Origin: Blastomyces gilchristii SLH14081
Lineage: Eukaryota; Ascomycota; Eurotiomycetes; Onygenales; Ajellomycetaceae
Reading direction: 5' to 3'
Length of the DNA: 64,000 nucleotides
NCBI RefSeq assembly: GCF_000003855.2
Contig: NW_003101674.1
Location: 2,231,042-2,295,041 of the forward strand
A program made the translations under genes and the position numbers. Under the pieces are notes generated by a model, which was not told the DNA's origin, searched no databases, and saw only the letters and a program-made list of their open reading frames with translations. Shown piece after piece: positions 37,192-50,300 of the stretch; positions within the stretch are counted from its first letter, which is position 1, and each line of letters starts with the position of its first letter.

Positions 37192-40100
37192 GTCATGATC
37201 CTCTGCACCCCTCCACCCCCCGATCGGACCTCCCCCCATTCCTTCTCCACCCCCTCCTCCACCATGATTCCCACTCCCCACCATCTCCATCTGATCAAGC
37301 CGCTGCACCAACTCCTTTGTCTCCCGCGCAATCTGAAACGCAATGGGCGGCAACTTCCCCGTAACCTCCCGCATCTCACTAACACTCAGGGCCTGGTTAC
37401 CCTCTGCGCCAGCCTCGGCGAGCCTATCGCGGCACTCGGAGAGGATGCGGATGATGGGCCCGGCGCGGTCGCGGAGGATGGTATTATTATTAACATTAAG
37501 GTCAGTATTACTATGGTTATCATTATTATTGTTGCTCTGGTGATGGTCTTGGTGCTGCTGTTGCTGTTGTTCTTGGCGCGTTATGGCAGATTCCGTGGCG
37601 TCGATGACTTTGCTGACGACGGCGGAGATGGCGTCAATATGCGTTCGGATGGCGAACATGTCGTCTGGCTCGGCGCGGATGGAGGAGACGAGGGCTTGGA
37701 TGGACTGGACGACGCCTTCGGTTTGGTCTTCGAGGTATAACTATTCACCCCAATTTCTTTCTTTAGCATTCAGTGCGGAGAAAAGAATATGCATACTTTA
37801 AGTCTCAACATATACATAATTGGAGGGTGGGGGTTATATATAATTACCCTAAGCTCCTCCAACTCCCCATCTAACTCACTAATCCCAAGGCCAGGCCTCA
37901 GACCCCCGCCTGCAAGTAGCTGCCCGCTGGAATACGTCTTGCGGTGAGACGGCGGTAGACGTGAACTCGTCCGGCCAGGTGAGCGTGTCGAATGCGGCGA
38001 GCTGATGGCGCTGTAGACGGAGTCATTCCCGCTCATCCGGCTCAGACTGGGCGGGACGCTGAAGTACGCTGGCGACTGCATGGATCCCAAGTTATCATCA
38101 TCGTAATCGTCTTCACCAAGTTCGTCTGCAGGTGTGGGTCGGACTTTGACGGTGCGGACGAGCTCGATGATGGCAGCGGTGAGATGCGAGGCGGCGGCGT
38201 CGAGTAGGGAGACGGGCGACATCCCGTTGGAGTTTGCAAAGTTCTTCGAGGCTGTGATGAGGTTGTTGGCAGTGGCGGAGACGCGGGCTTTTGCTCTGCT
38301 GCGCGACTGCGTGTGTTCATCCGCCCCGCTCCCTTGTGCATTTTCGATGTCCCGGGTGATGTAACGAACGGCGAAGACGACGGCCTTCATCTGTTCGAGA
38401 ACCTGTGCTGGTTCCGAGATCCGTGCCGTGCGAAGTAGTTCGTCAATCGACATCTGGAATTTCGTAAAGTGCACATCCTTGACCAATCCATTTGGATGGC
38501 TTAGATCGTTGTCCTTTGCTATCGTAGTGGCATCTTGTATGCCACCAGGCAAGCCACTCGACGAAGATCGTAGATGTCGTAACTGCGATTTCGTCTTTGC
38601 ATACCGATTCTTCCAGATCTTGACCTCTTCCTCCATTCGTTGAAAGTCGTGCGTGAGGCGTTCTTCACGTTCCCATTGCTCCTGAGTCCGTTCAGAAAGG
38701 GCGCGCATCTCCTGGAGGAAGTTGGAAGCCTCTTTTCGGACCTGCTCGGTCACTTCTCGTTGTTTTCGAAGCTCTTCTCTAAGCTCCTGGTTCTCCCGTT
38801 CAATATCTTCAGCCCGTGATTTCCATACTCCGCCATCTGTGTCTATGTCTGTGTCTGTGCCTGTGCCTGCGCCTGCCTTCTCAGTAGCCGCGGCAGCGGC
38901 AGCCAAAGCCTGTTGTATTTGCTGCTGTAGAACCTGTTCTGAGGCTTCATACTCTCTCCGCTCGCCCTCCAACTGATCCTGCAGGGAAGCATTGAGATCC
39001 TCCGCCTCCGAAAGCTTCACTTCCAAATCTAGTTTCATCTTATCCCATTCTTCTTTTGCACGATTCCAGTCTTCCCTCATACTTTCCCACTCTCGTCTCT
39101 CCGAATCCCAAGCCTTCATCATAAACCAAAAATGTTAGTAAAAATGTAACCAACAAAATAACAAGCAAGAGATAAAAACTAAAAAGGGGTCCAAAACATG
39201 GCAACAAAGAACCAAAGAAAAGCCCACATTAGAATTATTAGCCATTTCCGCCTTCAGCGTCTCAAGCTCTGCATCCTTCGATTTCTCCAACTCTTCTATC
39301 TGTTTCTTCAACTGAGACACCTGCCCCTGCACCTCTGCCAATTTCTGCTTATCGCTTTCCGAGCCCCCACCTCCACCCACACCCACACCCACACCCACAC
39401 CCACACTATCCGTCGTCGTAGTCGTCCTCCGACTCTGCAACACCTTATCCAAGGCAAACGCATCACTCCGCCGATCAGGATCATTATCATCGTCATACCT
39501 ACTTGCCGCATCCTCCTCTTCATCAACATCAACATCAACATCAACATCACCATCCTCCTCTTCCTCCTCTTCCTCCACCATAGTGCTCTTATTCGGCACT
39601 ATAGTGTTACTCTGGAATGATTTCGGAAACGGCGCGTTTTCAGGAATAGTCTCCTCATTGATCCCTAAGCCTGCAGCACCAGGTGCACCGCCGCCGGCAC
39701 CGGAAGAGTGACTCAACGAGCCTTGCCGGGGAGGGAATCGGCTCCCCTGGTGGGGATTTGGTGGCAAGCCTCTTCCACCAGGCCCGGGGCCAGGACCGGT
39801 GGCCTGTGGCATGGGACCTCTGGATTGAGTTCGTGGGGGGGCAGGGTAGCCATTTGGCCCATAGCCGAATGATCCATTGGAAGCCGGGCGAGGATCGTAG
39901 CCGTTGCTAGTGAGTCCCGAGCCGTAACCGCCGCGCACGCTGGGTGCGGGACTGACTCTGCGACTCCGATCCATGCCGGCAAAATGCGGGAAGCGCCGTT
40001 CCAGTTCACACAGCACGTCTGTAGCCAAGTTTCTGAATCTGGGTTGTTGGAGCGAGGAGAGGACCTGGCGGGCTTGGTTACGCTTTTCGTGGAATTCCTG

Positions 40101-40691
40101 GCGCGGGGGGAGGTAAGGGGGTACATCTGGTCGGGGCCCGCCGGGTCGATTGGGCGAGACTGCCTGGCGACGGAGTAGCTCGTCATACACATCTGTACTT
40201 AGATCCATAACCTGACTCGGTGAGAGTCTGAGGAGCTTGTCGCGTGCCTTGTTGGGGTGTAATGCCGTAGGATCCTCCCGTCCTTGTCCATGCAAGTATC
40301 GTTTCAGTACGGTATAGTGCTTCAGCAGCAGGTCCTCCATCATCTTGTACCTCTTGCTTCTCTGATCGGAAAGGGTTCCATCGCTCGCTCTCGACCTGGA
40401 CGTGACCGAACTGGGAGGTGAAGGGTTCTGGGACATGTCTGAAGGGCGACGCGGAGCAAGGCCATTGGTGCTGCTTCTACTGCCATTGGGAGCAGGGTCA
40501 GGAGCGTCCGGGGCATGCATTTGCAACGGACTGTAAGGCGGGCCACCTGAGGCAGATATTGGGGGAGAGGCTAGGGCGCTTCGGCCGTGCGGGAGAGCGG
40601 GAGACTGTGGTGTATCGGACTTGCCGCCCATCGACTGGTAGCGGTCGACTCCGGACCATTCGCTTCCATCGGTGGAAGAAACGGGTGACAT
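37153..40691 (-). CDS. spa2: SPA2/SpaA polarisome scaffold with GIT (Spa2 homology) repeats
   Basis: Scaffold of the polarisome at hyphal tips and septa; its tandem Spa2 homology repeats bind MAPK kinases in yeast. Exons 39228-40691, 37848-39113 and 37153-37740 on the minus strand; 1105 residues. Pro/Ser-rich N-terminus (MSPVSSTDGSEWSGVDRYQS), repeat 1 (HPNKARDKLLRLSPSQVMDL) and repeat 2 (EKRNQARQVLSSLQQPRFRN) with LSTDVYDELLRRQ and LATDVLCELERRF. Next come a low-complexity Gly/Pro and acidic region, a long coiled coil (about 440-620), a middle domain (KFQMSIDELLRTARISEPAQ) and a conserved C-terminal helix domain (YLEDQTEGVVQSIQALVSSI). The protein ends in about eleven Asp encoded by a GAT repeat. 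Upstream frame has no ATG, which fixes the start. Confidence 0.93.
37158..37193. repeat. (ATC)n coding microsatellite at the SPA2 C-terminus
   Basis: The ATC repeat encodes a run of Asp just before the stop codon on the minus strand. Confidence 0.9.
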
Positions 40692-41240
40692 TGTCCTTGG
40701 GTGAGCAAGTATACCATTCCCCCACAGAAGCGCAGTCAAGGAAGCCAATGGATTCGGGAGGAAGCGAGGATATGGGAGTGAGAATGAGAGTGAGGCGGGC
40801 GGAGTGTCTGTGTTTTATTGAGGACTTCAAAAAAGCATGAGGAGCCCGTATATTATCTACTATCTGCCCGACGCCGCGGTAAAGTTCCCAGCAGGGAATT
40901 CTGGTCTGTTATATTTATCCTTTTCGTATACTCCAGCTTTCCCGACAGAGAGTGTTTCCACTAGTTGAAGAGAGCGCGGCCTGGGCTAGGGTGAGGGTAG
41001 CAAACGATTGTGTTTTAGATAGCGGTATTTACAGGAGGAAGAGGAGTTATTAAAAGGAGGGTTCGGGCGGAATGACGAAATAGCGAGGGCTGGAGGGATT
41101 GTAACAGGCTCATAGAGACGAAAGGAATGGCGGTAGATTCATTAAATCGTTAAAAGGGAAACAAAAACCCGTGTAGAGGAAAATGATTGTTTCGGGGACA
41201 GGCGGTGATGGGGGTGGTTTCTTTTGCGGAGAAGAAGCGT

Positions 41241-41255
41241 AGAGTAGTAGTAGTC

Positions 41256-41330
<75 letters not shown>

Positions 41331-41362
41331 ACTAGTAGTAGTCGTAGTAGTAGTAGTAGTAG
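41241..41362. repeat. (TAG)n trinucleotide array
   Basis: About 120 bases of TAG units with single interruptions (TCG, ACTAG). Confidence 0.95.
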
Positions 41363-42190
41363 TCTGGTTCGTCTGGATATATTAAAAGGTTGGTTTGAGG
41401 ACGAGGAGGACGAGGAGGAGGAGGAGGAGGAGGAGGAGGAGAGGTTGAGGGCGCTTGGCTGATAAATAAACTAAAAGTTAGTTAATAGGTCTTCGATTCT
41501 GTTTTCACCCCCCTCACTCACCCCTTGAACAAGCAGGGCAACAAAAGCAGGTTTTTCGCGTTGTTTTCTGCTAGTTGCTGCTGCATATGAGAGGAGACGC
41601 GAGAGAGGCGTTGGAAAAAGTGCTATAGTAGGAATAATAAAAATAAATATTGAAAAAAACAAAAAAGACAAGAAAAACAAAAAAGAAAAAGAAAAAAGAG
41701 ACGATCTTCGGGATGGCAAGGCAAGGCAGGGCGACGGTTGTTGGAATGGCTGTTAGATCCAAGCCTGGTCTGGCTGAGGTAGGTAGGGTAGTTAACGAGG
41801 AAGAGGATGAGGTATTAATGGATGATGGGAGATGGGAGATGAGGCACCTCTTGATCCGTAACTTCGCCTTCACAGCGGCGAGCAGAGGAGGAGGAGGAGG
41901 AGGAGGAGTTGAATCTGGTGAAGGGTGAACTGGTTGAACTGGTTGAACTTAGCAGAAAGGAAAGGGGGAGGAGACAACAGTAACAGACAACAGACAACAG
42001 ACAACAGGAAACTAGACAACAAGCGCGCGCTATAGTTACGGGGGCAAGCAGCGGCACGAGAAGAGAGACAGGATTCAATTTAAAATGAGCACGATTTATT
42101 CTATTCTTATTCTTATTATTATTATTATTAGGGCTAGTAAATAAATAATATAAGATTATACTCTATATCAATATCACCCTATCCATACAT

Positions 42191-42220
42191 ATACATACAT
42201 ACATACATACATACATACAT
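42191..42220. repeat. (CATA)n microsatellite
   Basis: Seven or so uninterrupted CATA units. Confidence 0.9.
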
Positions 42221-43282
42221 GCAGAACTAGTCTATCCCAGTTTCTTTCCCGATAAAACTACTCTGTACATACATAGTACAATGTATGTACATACAGCCCA
42301 GCCATGGCCATTTATTTATTTATTTGCCTTTGCGCCAAAAATCCTCTATTCTTCTCCTCAGCGTTGGTAACTGGTAAGCCGATTGGGGGATTTGTTGAAG
42401 AATCCTACCTATCCTATCCTACCTATCCTATCCTACCTATCTATTCAGGGGAGGGACCAAGCAAGGACCAGCCAGGGCTGGCCCGGCTTGAGGTAAATTT
42501 TTTTATGTTGAAAATAAATTAACTTAACAAGTTACGCTAACTAACTACTCTAACTAACTTAACTACGCTGCTACTACTCCGTACTCCGTACACTGCGCCC
42601 ACAACTACGGGAAGTACGCTGGAGTACGCTGTTCACACCCAACCAACCCCACACCTTAGGCCCGCTTTTGGGGGAGGGGTGGTTGGGTTTCCTTGGGGGC
42701 AGCAATAAGAAATGGATGAAACCTCCATTCGCATTGGAGGATATTTATGAGATATTTAGATGTGTCAAATGGAAGAGTCACTAGGTAGCGGTGTATTTAT
42801 ATCTCTCTAGGTACAGTACAGTATTTGCGTAGGTCATGTACACTACACTCATCCATCCATCCATCATCAGGGCGCGCTGGGCCTGGGTGGGAAGGAAACA
42901 TGGAACCCTCCCTCGAGAAGAAGAGAAAAAAGAAAGGGAAGGGAGAGAGGACCAAGAAATCGACGAGATGAGAAAGAAAGAAAACACCTCAGCCAAGTCC
43001 GCCAATTCATTCACTGCAAGCAGCCATCAAGAAACCCTGCTTGGGCCTGCGAGGTAGATTTGCCTTTTCTCTCCTCTCCCTTGCATCAAGCCCGGCCCGG
43101 CCCGGCCCAGTCCAGCCCCCTTGTTCATTTTCCGTACATGGCTTTATTTAGTTATTTCTTTGGAAGGAGAAGCTTAATCACATCAAGGACATCAAACCGA
43201 CAAAAAAAAAAGTAACTGACGCGAGAGGGGAAGAAATGAAGAAAAGAAGAAAAGAAAAGAAAAAGACGAAGAAAGAAAAAGG

Positions 43283-43318
<36 letters not shown>

Positions 43319-43550
43319 ACCTGGGACATTTTGACCAAAAAGTACATTACATTATAAAATAATTATGAGTTCAGGAAGAAAAAAGGGAAGATAGAAACAA
43401 AATATCCAGGGGATATATACGCTCCATATATGCCATGGTGGGAAAAAAAGGTGAAAACGAAAAAGATGAAAAAACGCAAAAGAAACAAAATATGAGTAAA
43501 TTAATCGTATCGTCACACGAAAAAAGGTAGACAACAGCCTCAATCACCAA

Positions 43551-46500
43551 TCACCGCCCCGCACCAGATGCAGGCGTCATCCCCAACCCGACCGCCGCCG
43601 CCCCCACCGCCGCCGAAACAGGCGTAATAGACCTCGTCGACGCAGCAGTCGTCGCCGGCGCACTGCGATTATGGGCCATATGTGCCTTGACAAGATGGCC
43701 CGCGGCCAGCGCGCCGCACAAAGAGAGCTCACCCGCGAGCACGGCAGCGGCGACGATGCGGGCGAGACGGCGGGCGTTGTCGCCTGGGTTTGTCGGGTGC
43801 GGGCCACGCACGCCGAGGAGCTCGAGCATGGCGGATTGGGTTTCGAGGATTGTGCCGCCGCCTATTGTGCCTACTTCGATGGAGGGCATGGAGACGCTTA
43901 TTTGGAGGTTGCCGTTTACGCTGTTGGAGGGTTGTTGGGGTTAGTACGAGGAGATGATGGATGATGTGGGGAGAAATGAAAAGGGGAAATTTTGGGGGGG
44001 GGGGGGGGGAGGTAACTAACTTCTTCATCATGGTGATACAGTTGCTACTCTCGACATTCTGCGCGGGATCCTGGCCCGTCGCGATGAATAGAGCCGTGAC
44101 GATATTAGAGGCATGCGCGTTGAACCCGCCAATGCTACCCGCCATCGCACTCCCGACGAGATTCTTGCTAATATTCAGCTCCACAAGCGCGTCCACATCG
44201 CTCTTCAGCACGCTCCGCACCACATCACCAGGTATAATCGCCTCGGCAACAACAGCCTTTCCACGCCCGTCAATCCAGTTAATCGCAGCCGGCTTCTTGT
44301 CCGTACAGTAATTCCCGGACACGGAGATGGTATCCATATCCTCAAACCCAGCCTCCGTGGACATGACATGCAGCGCCTTCTCGACGCCCTTGGAGATCAT
44401 GTTCATGCCCATCGCATCGCCCGTCGTGGTCTTGAAGCGGATGTAGAGGTTCGTGCCGGCCATGGCCGTTTTCATGGACTGCAGGCGCGCGAAGCGGCTG
44501 GTGGAGTTGAAGGCGTTCTTCATCACGGTCTGGCCTTCTTCGGAGTCTAGCCAGACTTTGGCAGCGCCGGCACGGGCGAGGGTTGGGAACGCAACGCAAG
44601 GCCCGCGGGTCATGCCGTCGCCGGTGATGACGGTGATGGCGCCGCCGCCGGCGTTGATAGCCTTGCAGCCACGGCTTGTGCTCGCGACGAGGACACCCTC
44701 CGTTGTCGCCATGGGAATGAAGTAGCTTTGGCCGTCGATGGTGAGCGGCCCTGCGAGACCGAGAGGGAGCGGGAGGTAGCCGATGACGTTTTCGCAGCAG
44801 GCACCGTGGACGAGGGTGTAGTCGTAATCCTTATACGGCACCTTGGAGCTTTCGAGTGAGCTGGTCAAGTACGCGGTCTGAGGGTTCCTTGCGGTAGCGG
44901 CTCTTCTGATCTTCACGGCTCTCGTCAGCGCATCGATGCGGGGAATGCTTGGGTCTTCCATGGTCTTCTCCAGAGCATAACCAGGTATTTTCCCGCGGAC
45001 CGAAAGATCAATTAACTCCTCATCTGTCAAAAACGGTGCCATCTTCTCCTTGAGCAACTTCTCACACTCCTCGCGCGAGCGAAGCGTGCCATTAGCCTTA
45101 ACCTCCTGTTTCCTCTGCTCCTTCTCATGGTCAATCTCAGGTTCCTTGGAGATTTCATTAACAGGTTCCGGCTCCTTAATACTCCACCGCGCAGCGTTAA
45201 ACAGGTATCCATTGAGAATAACACTTAATGTCAGAGCGGCTATAATCCACTTGCTGATGATCGGATCGTCGAGACTCTTTAGGAGGCTCTCGATAACTTT
45301 ACCTCCAACAGCATCCAAAAATTGATCCGTATATTCAATATCAAAAATACCACCTTCCTCCGCTCCGGCATAGTGAACAGAGGGGTACTCAAGGTTATAC
45401 TTGATAGGCGCTAGCACGGTAACAACGGATTCCAGCTGCTTGCTCTTCGCATCCACATAAATCGAATCCAACCCATTCTCTGCAACTTTGAACGGATCAA
45501 TCGGGGCTGGTGAAAGCAAATTGGAAAGTTTCGACAGTGCCGGGAAAACGAGCCCATCCCCACGGTTTCGGAACGGAAGGGTGCAAATATTGAACACATT
45601 AACAAGCACGAATCCACCGACCATCAGAATCTTAAACTTGGGCACGCTACTCGCCTTGACCTTCTTGCCGAATACCCCATTGGTATTTCCCTTGGATTTT
45701 CCATTCGCATCAGTTCCCTCAGGGCTCATGCGGGGCCAGTCATTGCTCGCCGCCACATTTTCCGCGACGGTGCGGGTAATGCCGTCCTCTTCCAGCGCTT
45801 TGCGGAGAGCCACATGTCGCTTGATCCGGTTGATCTCCAGCTTGATACATAGTATCGTGGTGTAGAAGGTGAACAACAAAACGCAGTCGAAAAACAGGAT
45901 CCAGGCAGCGAGGAAGCAAAACTGTCGCAGGCCACCCTGAACCCCAGATGCAGCACCAGCAACCAAGATCGCAATTTCGATACAGTAATCGCGAACGATT
46001 TCAACACCCTTAGCTTTGATGGCGAATTGGATGGCGTCTTGTATGGAGCTTGGCGAGGAGACGGTGGTTGAGCCTGCCTGTCTAGGAGGGGCCTGGCGGC
46101 GAGTATCCAGCGAAGCTGACAGGACAGCTTTGGTCAGGATGATGGGTTTTTCAAATCCGATCGTAACTACCAGGAAAGGAAGTCCTTCTGACAAGAGCAC
46201 CATGTTGATGGGAACGCCGAGTTTAGTCGTGACAAGGAGGCCAAATAGGAACGCAAAGACGCTCGAGAAGAGCACGGTGGCTGCGAGCCAAAATTTGGAG
46301 CCGAGACGTCTCATGGACAGGAACAGGGACACAAATGTTAGATGCATGGATATATACCCCAGAACCATGATAATTATATCCACGGTTTCCGCATGCTGCA
46401 TACATTAGAAAATTAGTACACATTCTCAGCTATTTTCAATTGCTATGCCATGCTATCCATCCATAGGTATTCAGTGCTTCGAAAAAAAGGGAGGAAAACT

Positions 46501-46923
46501 CACTTTCAAAAGATCAACAAACGAATTCCAGGCATCTGTAAGCCAAATCCGCAAAACCCGTCGCGAGCCAGAGCCTGAGCTACGCGCAGCTTTCATGATC
46601 CACTTCTTCTGCTCCGTCGAGCCATCCTCGGCATCCTGCTCCGCTGGAATCTCCTGTGCCGCTTTCAAGAAATCGGATATCTGATCATAAGGCACGGCAA
46701 ACGCCAATGACGAATCGTGCGATATCGGGGAGAGCAAATTGGGCGTATGTGGGATAGGCACTGCGGAGCAGTTGGCTGGAACTGCGACGTTCTTCGCTGC
46801 CGGTGGTGCCTGTGGGGACCGGGCGGATGAATCCGGGAAGACGAATGTTGTCAAAGCCAAATGCTGTACATTCTGTATGTTTTATAACAACAAATAATAA
46901 CCCGGTTAGCCCCCCCCCCAAAC

Positions 46924-46974
<51 letters not shown>

Positions 46975-47371
46975 GGGGGAGAGAGAAAGAGGTTCAGCGG
47001 AGACATTTGATAAAAGCGATGTATACCTTCGCATCCTCCACCTGTACAGCATTATCAATCTGCCACCTCCACCCTGTAGCTTCACCCAGTCGCAGATTCC
47101 TCGCCCCAGTTAACAACGGCTCAACATCCAGCTGTCCCGGGCCTGCGCCCACGTCTCTCACGGCGTCAAACAGGCTCCCCTCGAGAAGCCCAACATAGGT
47201 TGTACTTGCCAGCAATGCGATGACGACGATGGTATGGATGGGATGTAGACAGGCTCTGCTGGAGGCGGCCTGCAGCGCTGTGGTCAAGCGGCGATTGAGC
47301 CACCCGGCCTCTGCGGAGTCGACAGCATTGACGTTGCGGAACCGTTGGGGAAGAAGCCAGGAGCCCCTCAT
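43551..47371 (-). CDS. hmg1: HMG-CoA reductase with sterol-sensing domain
   Basis: Rate-limiting enzyme of the mevalonate/ergosterol pathway, anchored in the endoplasmic reticulum. Exons 47027-47371, 46504-46863, 44021-46395 and 43551-43920 on the minus strand; 1149 residues. N-terminal membrane helix (about 45-65), luminal segment, sterol-sensing domain (about 240-415, [20 protein letters not shown] to [12 protein letters not shown]), further helices near 490-505 and 615-640, then the catalytic domain from about 690. Catalytic residues: Glu in [20 protein letters not shown], Lys in [15 protein letters not shown], Asp in [13 protein letters not shown], and His in LVKAHMAHN near the C-terminus. 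The ATG at 47371 is the only one in frame at the 5' end. A C19 tract lies 12 bases upstream of it, and introns 1 and 3 also carry G or C tracts. Confidence 0.96.
43994..44009. repeat. G16 tract in HMG-CoA reductase intron 3
   Basis: Sixteen G on the plus strand, that is C16 in the pre-mRNA, within the last intron near its 5' end. Confidence 0.95.
46910..46970. repeat. C10, A-run and (GA)n composite in HMG-CoA reductase intron 1
   Basis: Ten C, AAACC, about 19 A and then about 12 GA units in a row. Confidence 0.9.
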
Positions 47372-50300
47372 GGTTTTTTTCTTGGGGGGGGGGGGGGGGG
47401 GGTGTTTTTCTCGCGATTTTTTAAGTGTTTCTCTCTTTCTCCGGAACTCGAGAATGGTATTTTGAGCTCTTGTTGCCGAAGCCAATGCTGTCTGTTCCCC
47501 GGTTAAAAGAACGTATGCGACTTTTAAGTCTTAGGGGACGAGAAGGCTTTGATCGATGGGCGGACGAGACAAAAAAGAAAAAGGAAAGGGGGATGCCGGC
47601 TATCTAATCATCACAATAGCGGACATTGAGGTAATAAGACTCGGAGGGACCGGAAGAAAGAAGACGTCGAAAACGCGATGATGGTATACAAAGCCCTAGA
47701 CAAAGAAGTAGATGTTAGATAGTTCATTGGTAAGGTGTTGTTGGTGTTTCTTCTGGTGGTGAGCACAGCAGCTAGCTGCCTGGAACAAGGGGGGGGGGCG
47801 AGAAATGTTGATTTGATTGATGTCTTTGGGACTATACTATAGTAGCTCTTGTATACTCACACAAACGACGAAACCAGCTCCTGGGAAGCGGAGGGAATAT
47901 GGTTTACTGGGTAGAATATTGGAATTGAAGGATTTCCAGAGGACGAGAAAAGAAAAGAGATTGAAAAAGACCGGATAAAAAAAAGTATGTAGGAGGGTGG
48001 GCGAGAGAAGATCTGCACCGCCCAAGTCGCTGGGTAAGCCACACAAACGGGAGAAGGAGGAATTGAGTGAAGGTGTGTGAGAAATGAAGAGTTCCTCCTG
48101 GCTAGAGTAGCATAACTACGCAGTAGCGGGAGGGAGAGGAAGAGATAAGAATTGGCAAAGGTGAGTGAGGACGAGGAAAAACGCGGCCGTTTATTGTGGC
48201 AAGTCGAGAACCGGTTGGTTGGTTGGAACTACGCAGCGTATGTAACAGCGTATGAGCTAACCAGTGGAAGGGATGAACAAGCTAACTAACTACTCCGTAA
48301 CTAGTAGTGGGCCTCTAGCAGTTTGGCGCCTCAGCAGCAGCAAAGAGGAGGGAGCGAGCGCAGAGTGGATGCGACCAAGTTGAAGGGTATTTTTTTCTTT
48401 CTCTCTTTGGCTGGGTTTTTCGCCTGCCTTGGCTTGTTCCTTTCCCCCTTTTGAGTCTAAACCGAGAACGGGGGAACGCCCAACAGGAACGCCCATACAA
48501 CCCCTAACGCCCCCGACCCCGACCCAGAACTCGGGGGTCTCCAGGGCCTGAAGCTGAGCGTGGTGTAGCTTAGAGGGGCGCTGCTACAGCCTACAGTATG
48601 TAGTCCTAGCCGCCCATTCTTCTTCTCACCGCCCCTTCCACGCTAGGCTTCTTCGCGCTATTTTACCGCCGGATTATCACGTTTTTCCGGAACTGCACCC
48701 GCTGTTTTTTTTTTTTCCCTCCTGACAAGCGCCGACGCAACGTGGGATGTTTGTTTGACACTGCTGTGTACTCCGTACGGAGTACTGTACTGTACTGTCA
48801 GATCTTTCAGTTGCTGGCCATGGAATGCGCTGCACCCGGCATAAAGAAAGAAAGGATAGTAGAAAGGATAGTTAGTTACCTTATAGTTAGGACTAGTTAC
48901 CACTTGCGTGCCTCCAAACATTGTTTCTTTAACCTTTTTTTTTACTCTTTTAACTTCCACCGTGTTTTCCGCTCCCTCATTAACTTCATATTCAACCCCC
49001 CTCAAATCCTATTAAACAATCGCAAAGGCTTAATTGGCTTTGATATTGTCGCTTACTCAAGAGCACCAATGCAAGCTTGCATTTACTTTCATTTCTCTTC
49101 GCATGGCATGACGCCAACAATATGCCATCCGCAGCGCACTCCGTACATAACATGAACACTCGCCCGGCTACCCTTCCGTATGTACGGAGTATGTATGTAT
49201 ACATGTACTGTACATGTATGATGTAAGGCAGGTAGACAGTCCTGTGTGCAAGTTTGGTTTCTCGGATATGCACAAGCTATGGCCTTCCCGTGTCCCCGAG
49301 AATTAATTCCATCGAATCGGAAATATTATTCAAAGATCCCCCCGGCTCTAGTTAACGCAACCGTCAGTGATGATGCTGATGACGGAGGCCGGGCCCTCTT
49401 TTCTTTCCAGAAACCGTAGTCCATGTTTGGTACCACGTATCTCTTCCTTTTTTTTTTTTTTTTCCCTATATTTCTTGTCAGATCTGCCGCAAAAATGACC
49501 ATTCTGATGTCATGTTGGACAAGCTGTCTATCACGGAAGCTCCAGTTGTCCTACCTTATCCAACTCGTTTTTCCCTTAATTATATATTTTTAATACCCAC
49601 ATGGAGGAGATCATTAAACATATGTTGTTCATATGACGTATGTACGACATACAGGCGAGACAAGCAAGATCTAGCTGTGTCCTCATCCTCTAGAATTACT
49701 CTGTACATACATGTTCATGTACAGTACATGTACCATGCATGCCGGGGTACATTTTCTACATGCTTATCTTCTCATTCTCCTTGTCTCCTCGTCTCTTCTC
49801 CACTCTACCTTTTTGATAAAGGAAAAGGCGCGATCAGTCTACCCCACCGCTTTTACCCCCCTCGATGACCTGTATAGGATAGGTCCCCTAAGATTTCATA
49901 CTTACATGGATGGGTACATTCATCAATCGTCAGTCAGGCACCACATCATATTTTCCATCCTTTCGCTCCTTCACTACGCTGTAGGAAAAAACCTACCTAA
50001 ACGAGAAGAAGAAGAACATTGCCCACCAGCAGTATATACGCTCGTATAGAGATGGACAAATGTGTAACCCCCCTTCCTTTCCCCTCCAGCCGCAGAGCGC
50101 AGAGCGCAAAACCCGAAAACCCGTACTACTAGGAGTAGTAGTAGGAGGAGAAGGAGGAGGAGGAGGAGGAGGAGGGAGCCGGGGCTCGGTGCTCTCTCCG
50201 TATAGAGGTAATACTAATAATACACGGCTGCGGGGATCGGAATCGGGGCAAAAGCTTGAAGGTTGAAAGGTTCTTCTTTTCTTTTTTTCTTTTCCCCGGC

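Larger units (their letters stand above)
40692..43550. other. microsatellite-rich intergenic region between SPA2 and HMG-CoA reductase
   Basis: 2.86 kb. It contains (TAG)n interrupted (41241-41362), (GAG)n (41403-41441), (TTA)n near 42105-42129, (CATA)n 42191-42220, CCTAT repeats 42404-42440, two overlapping TACTCCGTA motifs (42575-42590) and a long A run (43282-43315). It holds the SPA2 promoter and the reductase 3' end. Encoded frames are repeat artefacts such as poly-Val or poly-Glu. Confidence 0.65.

Noticed and set aside
41187..41462. Open frame encoding poly-Val, poly-Ser and poly-Glu
   Set aside because: Translation of the TAG and GAG microsatellites, not a gene.
47372..47485. N-terminal extension of HMG-CoA reductase
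   Set aside because: It would need a TTG start and would translate the C19 tract as poly-Pro. The ATG at 47371 is the first in frame.
48742..49155. 137-codon frame in the 5.7-kb spacer
   Set aside because: No domain, no splice-extended homologue recognised, and it crosses the TACTCCGTA palindrome. Judged chance.
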